A DNA stretch of 29,448 bases from Chara braunii (taxonomy: Eukaryota; Streptophyta; Charophyceae; Charales; Characeae): positions 347,091 to 376,538 of the forward strand of contig BFEA01000448.1 in assembly GCA_003427395.1 (NCBI GenBank), written 5' to 3'. This document shows positions 27,940 to 29,448 of this stretch, in pieces. The notes beneath the pieces were generated by a model. The model was not told the DNA's origin, did not search any database, and saw only the letters and a program-made list of their open reading frames with translations. Both the position numbers and the translations under genes were made by a program. Every line of letters begins with the position of its first letter. Positions within the stretch are counted from its first letter, which is position 1.

Positions 27940-28080
27940 TTGCACAACTAGCGGAGTGGAGGGCATGGGTCAGCTGTGGAACTTGTGTTATTAGCCCCGG
28001 TGCGGACTTTGATGGTAGTAGCAAATATTCAAGTGAAAACTTTGAAAACCCCTGCGGAGGAGGGTTCTGGGCAAAACAAA
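27940..28080 (+). rRNA. LSU (28S) rRNA segment in opposite orientation
   Basis: The plus strand carries GATGGTAGTAGCAAATATTC followed by AAGTGAAAACTTTGAA, which differs from the eukaryotic LSU sequence at only a few bases (canonical AAATGAGAACTTTGAAGG). Upstream, GAGTGGAGGGC and GCTGTGGAACTTG correspond to GAGTAGGAGGGC and the GCTGCAAAACCTG region. It normally lies several hundred bases downstream of the segment at 27600-27930 and on the same strand as it, yet here it is inverted and between the two minus-strand segments. Confidence 0.75.
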
Positions 28081-28089
28081 GTCACGCCG

Positions 28090-28515
28090 CGACCCCGCCC
28101 TGGCGCCCCAGCCGCTACCCATGCATAGTCCAACAACACCAACGGGGCCCTGCGGGTGGGCTCAACTCAAGCCTCTCGCAACAGACGTCGGAGGCGGACT
28201 GTACCATTGCCACAACTCGTAACACCATCGCGTCGCAACCCCACAGGCCCACTCGGAATGCTTTCCAAATTCCCTTCCACTTCAGGCGATTGTCGCTCCC
28301 CAAGTGGGGAGTGAGGAAAGCCACGACCACGGACCCCACCACTCTCTCGCTCGTTGACCTCCCTGGCCCGAACTTCAAGACGGGCGGGGTAGGGGAACTC
28401 CGTCAACACTCCGACGCCGGAACCCGAATGGGCTTGCCAAAGGGGCGCGTGCTCAAGGCCTCAACTGCCGTGACGGTTCCCCTGCGGTCTTCAAAACCAA
28501 TTACCAGAAAAAAAA
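28090..28515 (-). rRNA. Diverged LSU (28S) rRNA segment, D2-D3 region
   Basis: On the minus strand CGCCCGTCTTGAAGTTCGGGCC is followed by AGGGAGGTCAACGAGCGAG, matching canonical GACCCGTCTTGAAACACGGACC and AAGGAGTCTAACA-GCGAG. About 245 bases on, GGACTATGCATGGGTAG matches GAACTATGCCTGAGCAG, and the spacing agrees with a plant-sized LSU. The preceding GC-rich stretch fits the variable D2 region. An AT-rich 60-bp tract (28500-28560) ends the similarity at its 5' side. Confidence 0.6.
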
Positions 28516-29200
28516 ATTCACAATAAAACTACGAATAAAAATAAAACATAAAAAACGGTATCTAAAGCCGGGGCCGTTGCATCGTCATCCTTTCGCCGCA
28601 CACCCCTAGGCCTCGGAGGGCCAGACCTTGCCGTCGACACTCTATGCCCGCCAAGCTCCCGCACCTACCGTGCAGAGACCTGACGCGCGTTCTATTGCCT
28701 CGCACCCTCCCTTTACCAGAAGCGGCACCGTTGTCGAGGTCGATTTTCCACACAAGCGCGCATGTCTCAGTCAAACATATCAATCAAAAGAAAACATCAA
28801 TTAATCTTTATTGAATCAAAAATTTTCGGCCGACCCCTACACCGGCTTTATAATCATCAATAAACAGAAAAAATCACACGCGCCTCAAATCTGCGCGCCC
28901 ACGCACTCTCTACTTCTAGACATTCCGGTCAGACTTTCAGCCAAAAGACTGTCGCGACTCGTGCGCTGTATTCAAACCTTAGGCTATACTTATTTTCCGT
29001 CACTTGCAAAACCCAGGGCGGATACCCTTGTAAGGTATTCGCACCGACAACGTGCAGAGCGGTGCGCGTACCGAATTGTTCACAGCGCGAGAGAAAACGA
29101 GAGAGTGTGCCCACGGGGCCCAGCTGCGTCGGGCGTCGATGCGAGGGAATATCTCGAAGCGCGTCGTCGGATAGCAAGAAAGTGTCGTTTTGTGGCTCGC
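28516..29200. other. Unassigned, possibly rDNA-derived flank
   Basis: If the LSU blocks are a decayed rDNA unit, this minus-strand upstream sequence should hold the LSU 5' end and 5.8S. I cannot recognise either. GCTTTAGATACC near 28560 weakly recalls the LSU GCTAAATACC. One 82-residue frame at 28929-29177 (minus) resembles nothing known. Confidence 0.3.
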
Positions 29201-29448
29201 CCCCTTTTTTTAATTTTGTTTTTGGTCAGTTTTCTTTTTTTTTTCCATTTCATTTTTTCGTTTCTCTTTTATTTTTCCCTCATTTTCTTTCTTATTTTCA
29301 TCTCTGTTTTTGGCCGCTTCTTTTTTGTTTTTGGCATTTTCACACGGGCGGCGACCCGGGCGGGAAAACGAAAAAAAGGTTGGAGGACCCGCTTGTCCGT
29401 CTGCCCACCCACACAACCGTATGCACACACACACTCCCACACAGTCCC
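29201..29448. repeat. T-rich low-complexity tract and CA run
   Basis: T-rich TTTTC words (29206-29340) are followed by a GC-rich patch and a CACACACA run near the window end (29424-29433). Confidence 0.7.

Overview
The window reads as nuclear, repeat-rich DNA from a streptophyte green alga, most likely a charophyte such as Chara. This is inferred from memory of Chara retroelement proteins (the chromovirus gag and integrase, and the zinc-knuckle/GIY-YIG/reverse-transcriptase element) and from a plant-type mitochondrial cob fragment; no database search was possible. I find no intact conventional protein gene. Almost everything recognisable is a decayed mobile element, often with others nested inside it. 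Layout: (1) About 480-8,627 is one decayed Ty3/gypsy chromovirus on the minus strand: LTR and primer-binding site at 7,660-8,627, a leader, gag (6,427-4,563), protease (4,340-4,110), a truncated reverse transcriptase, integrase (3,510-2,561), then the integrase C-terminus with a chromodomain (1,722-1,349) and a second LTR block. An 830-bp non-autonomous TTAA transposon (1,727-2,556) splits the integrase. (2) 8,627-12,540 holds a tRNA-derived SINE candidate, one plausible small terminal exon (9,072-9,269), tandem duplications and long CT and TG microsatellites. (3) 12,540-17,090 holds a roughly 225-bp repeat unit present as an inverted pair. Two miniature transposons sit in this stretch, with 8-bp and 10-bp target duplications, and each has an uninterrupted paralogous 'empty site' elsewhere in the same window. 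SINE-like units and a strong hairpin lie between. (4) 17,494-21,373 is a decayed Penelope-like retroelement on the plus strand, with domain order CCHC zinc knuckle, charged coiled coil, GIY-YIG nuclease, reverse transcriptase. A fragment of mitochondrial cob (5' end of the gene) is inserted right after the GIY-YIG domain, and the catalytic aspartate region of RT motif A is deleted. (5) 23,640-24,290 is an array of five repeats of about 121 bp. It is followed at 24,510-25,410 by ten hairpins that share a 15-base apical core but have different paired arms, with covariation in the core. This is the least explained structure here and the best candidate for something undescribed. (6) About 27,600-28,520 contains strongly diverged nuclear-type large-subunit rRNA segments in scrambled order and orientation. 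The rest is low-complexity or unrecognised sequence. How the parts relate: none forms an operon or pathway. The window is a record of successive insertions, and three of them (1,727-2,556; 13,559-13,846; 16,588-16,861) can be delimited to the base from the sequence alone.
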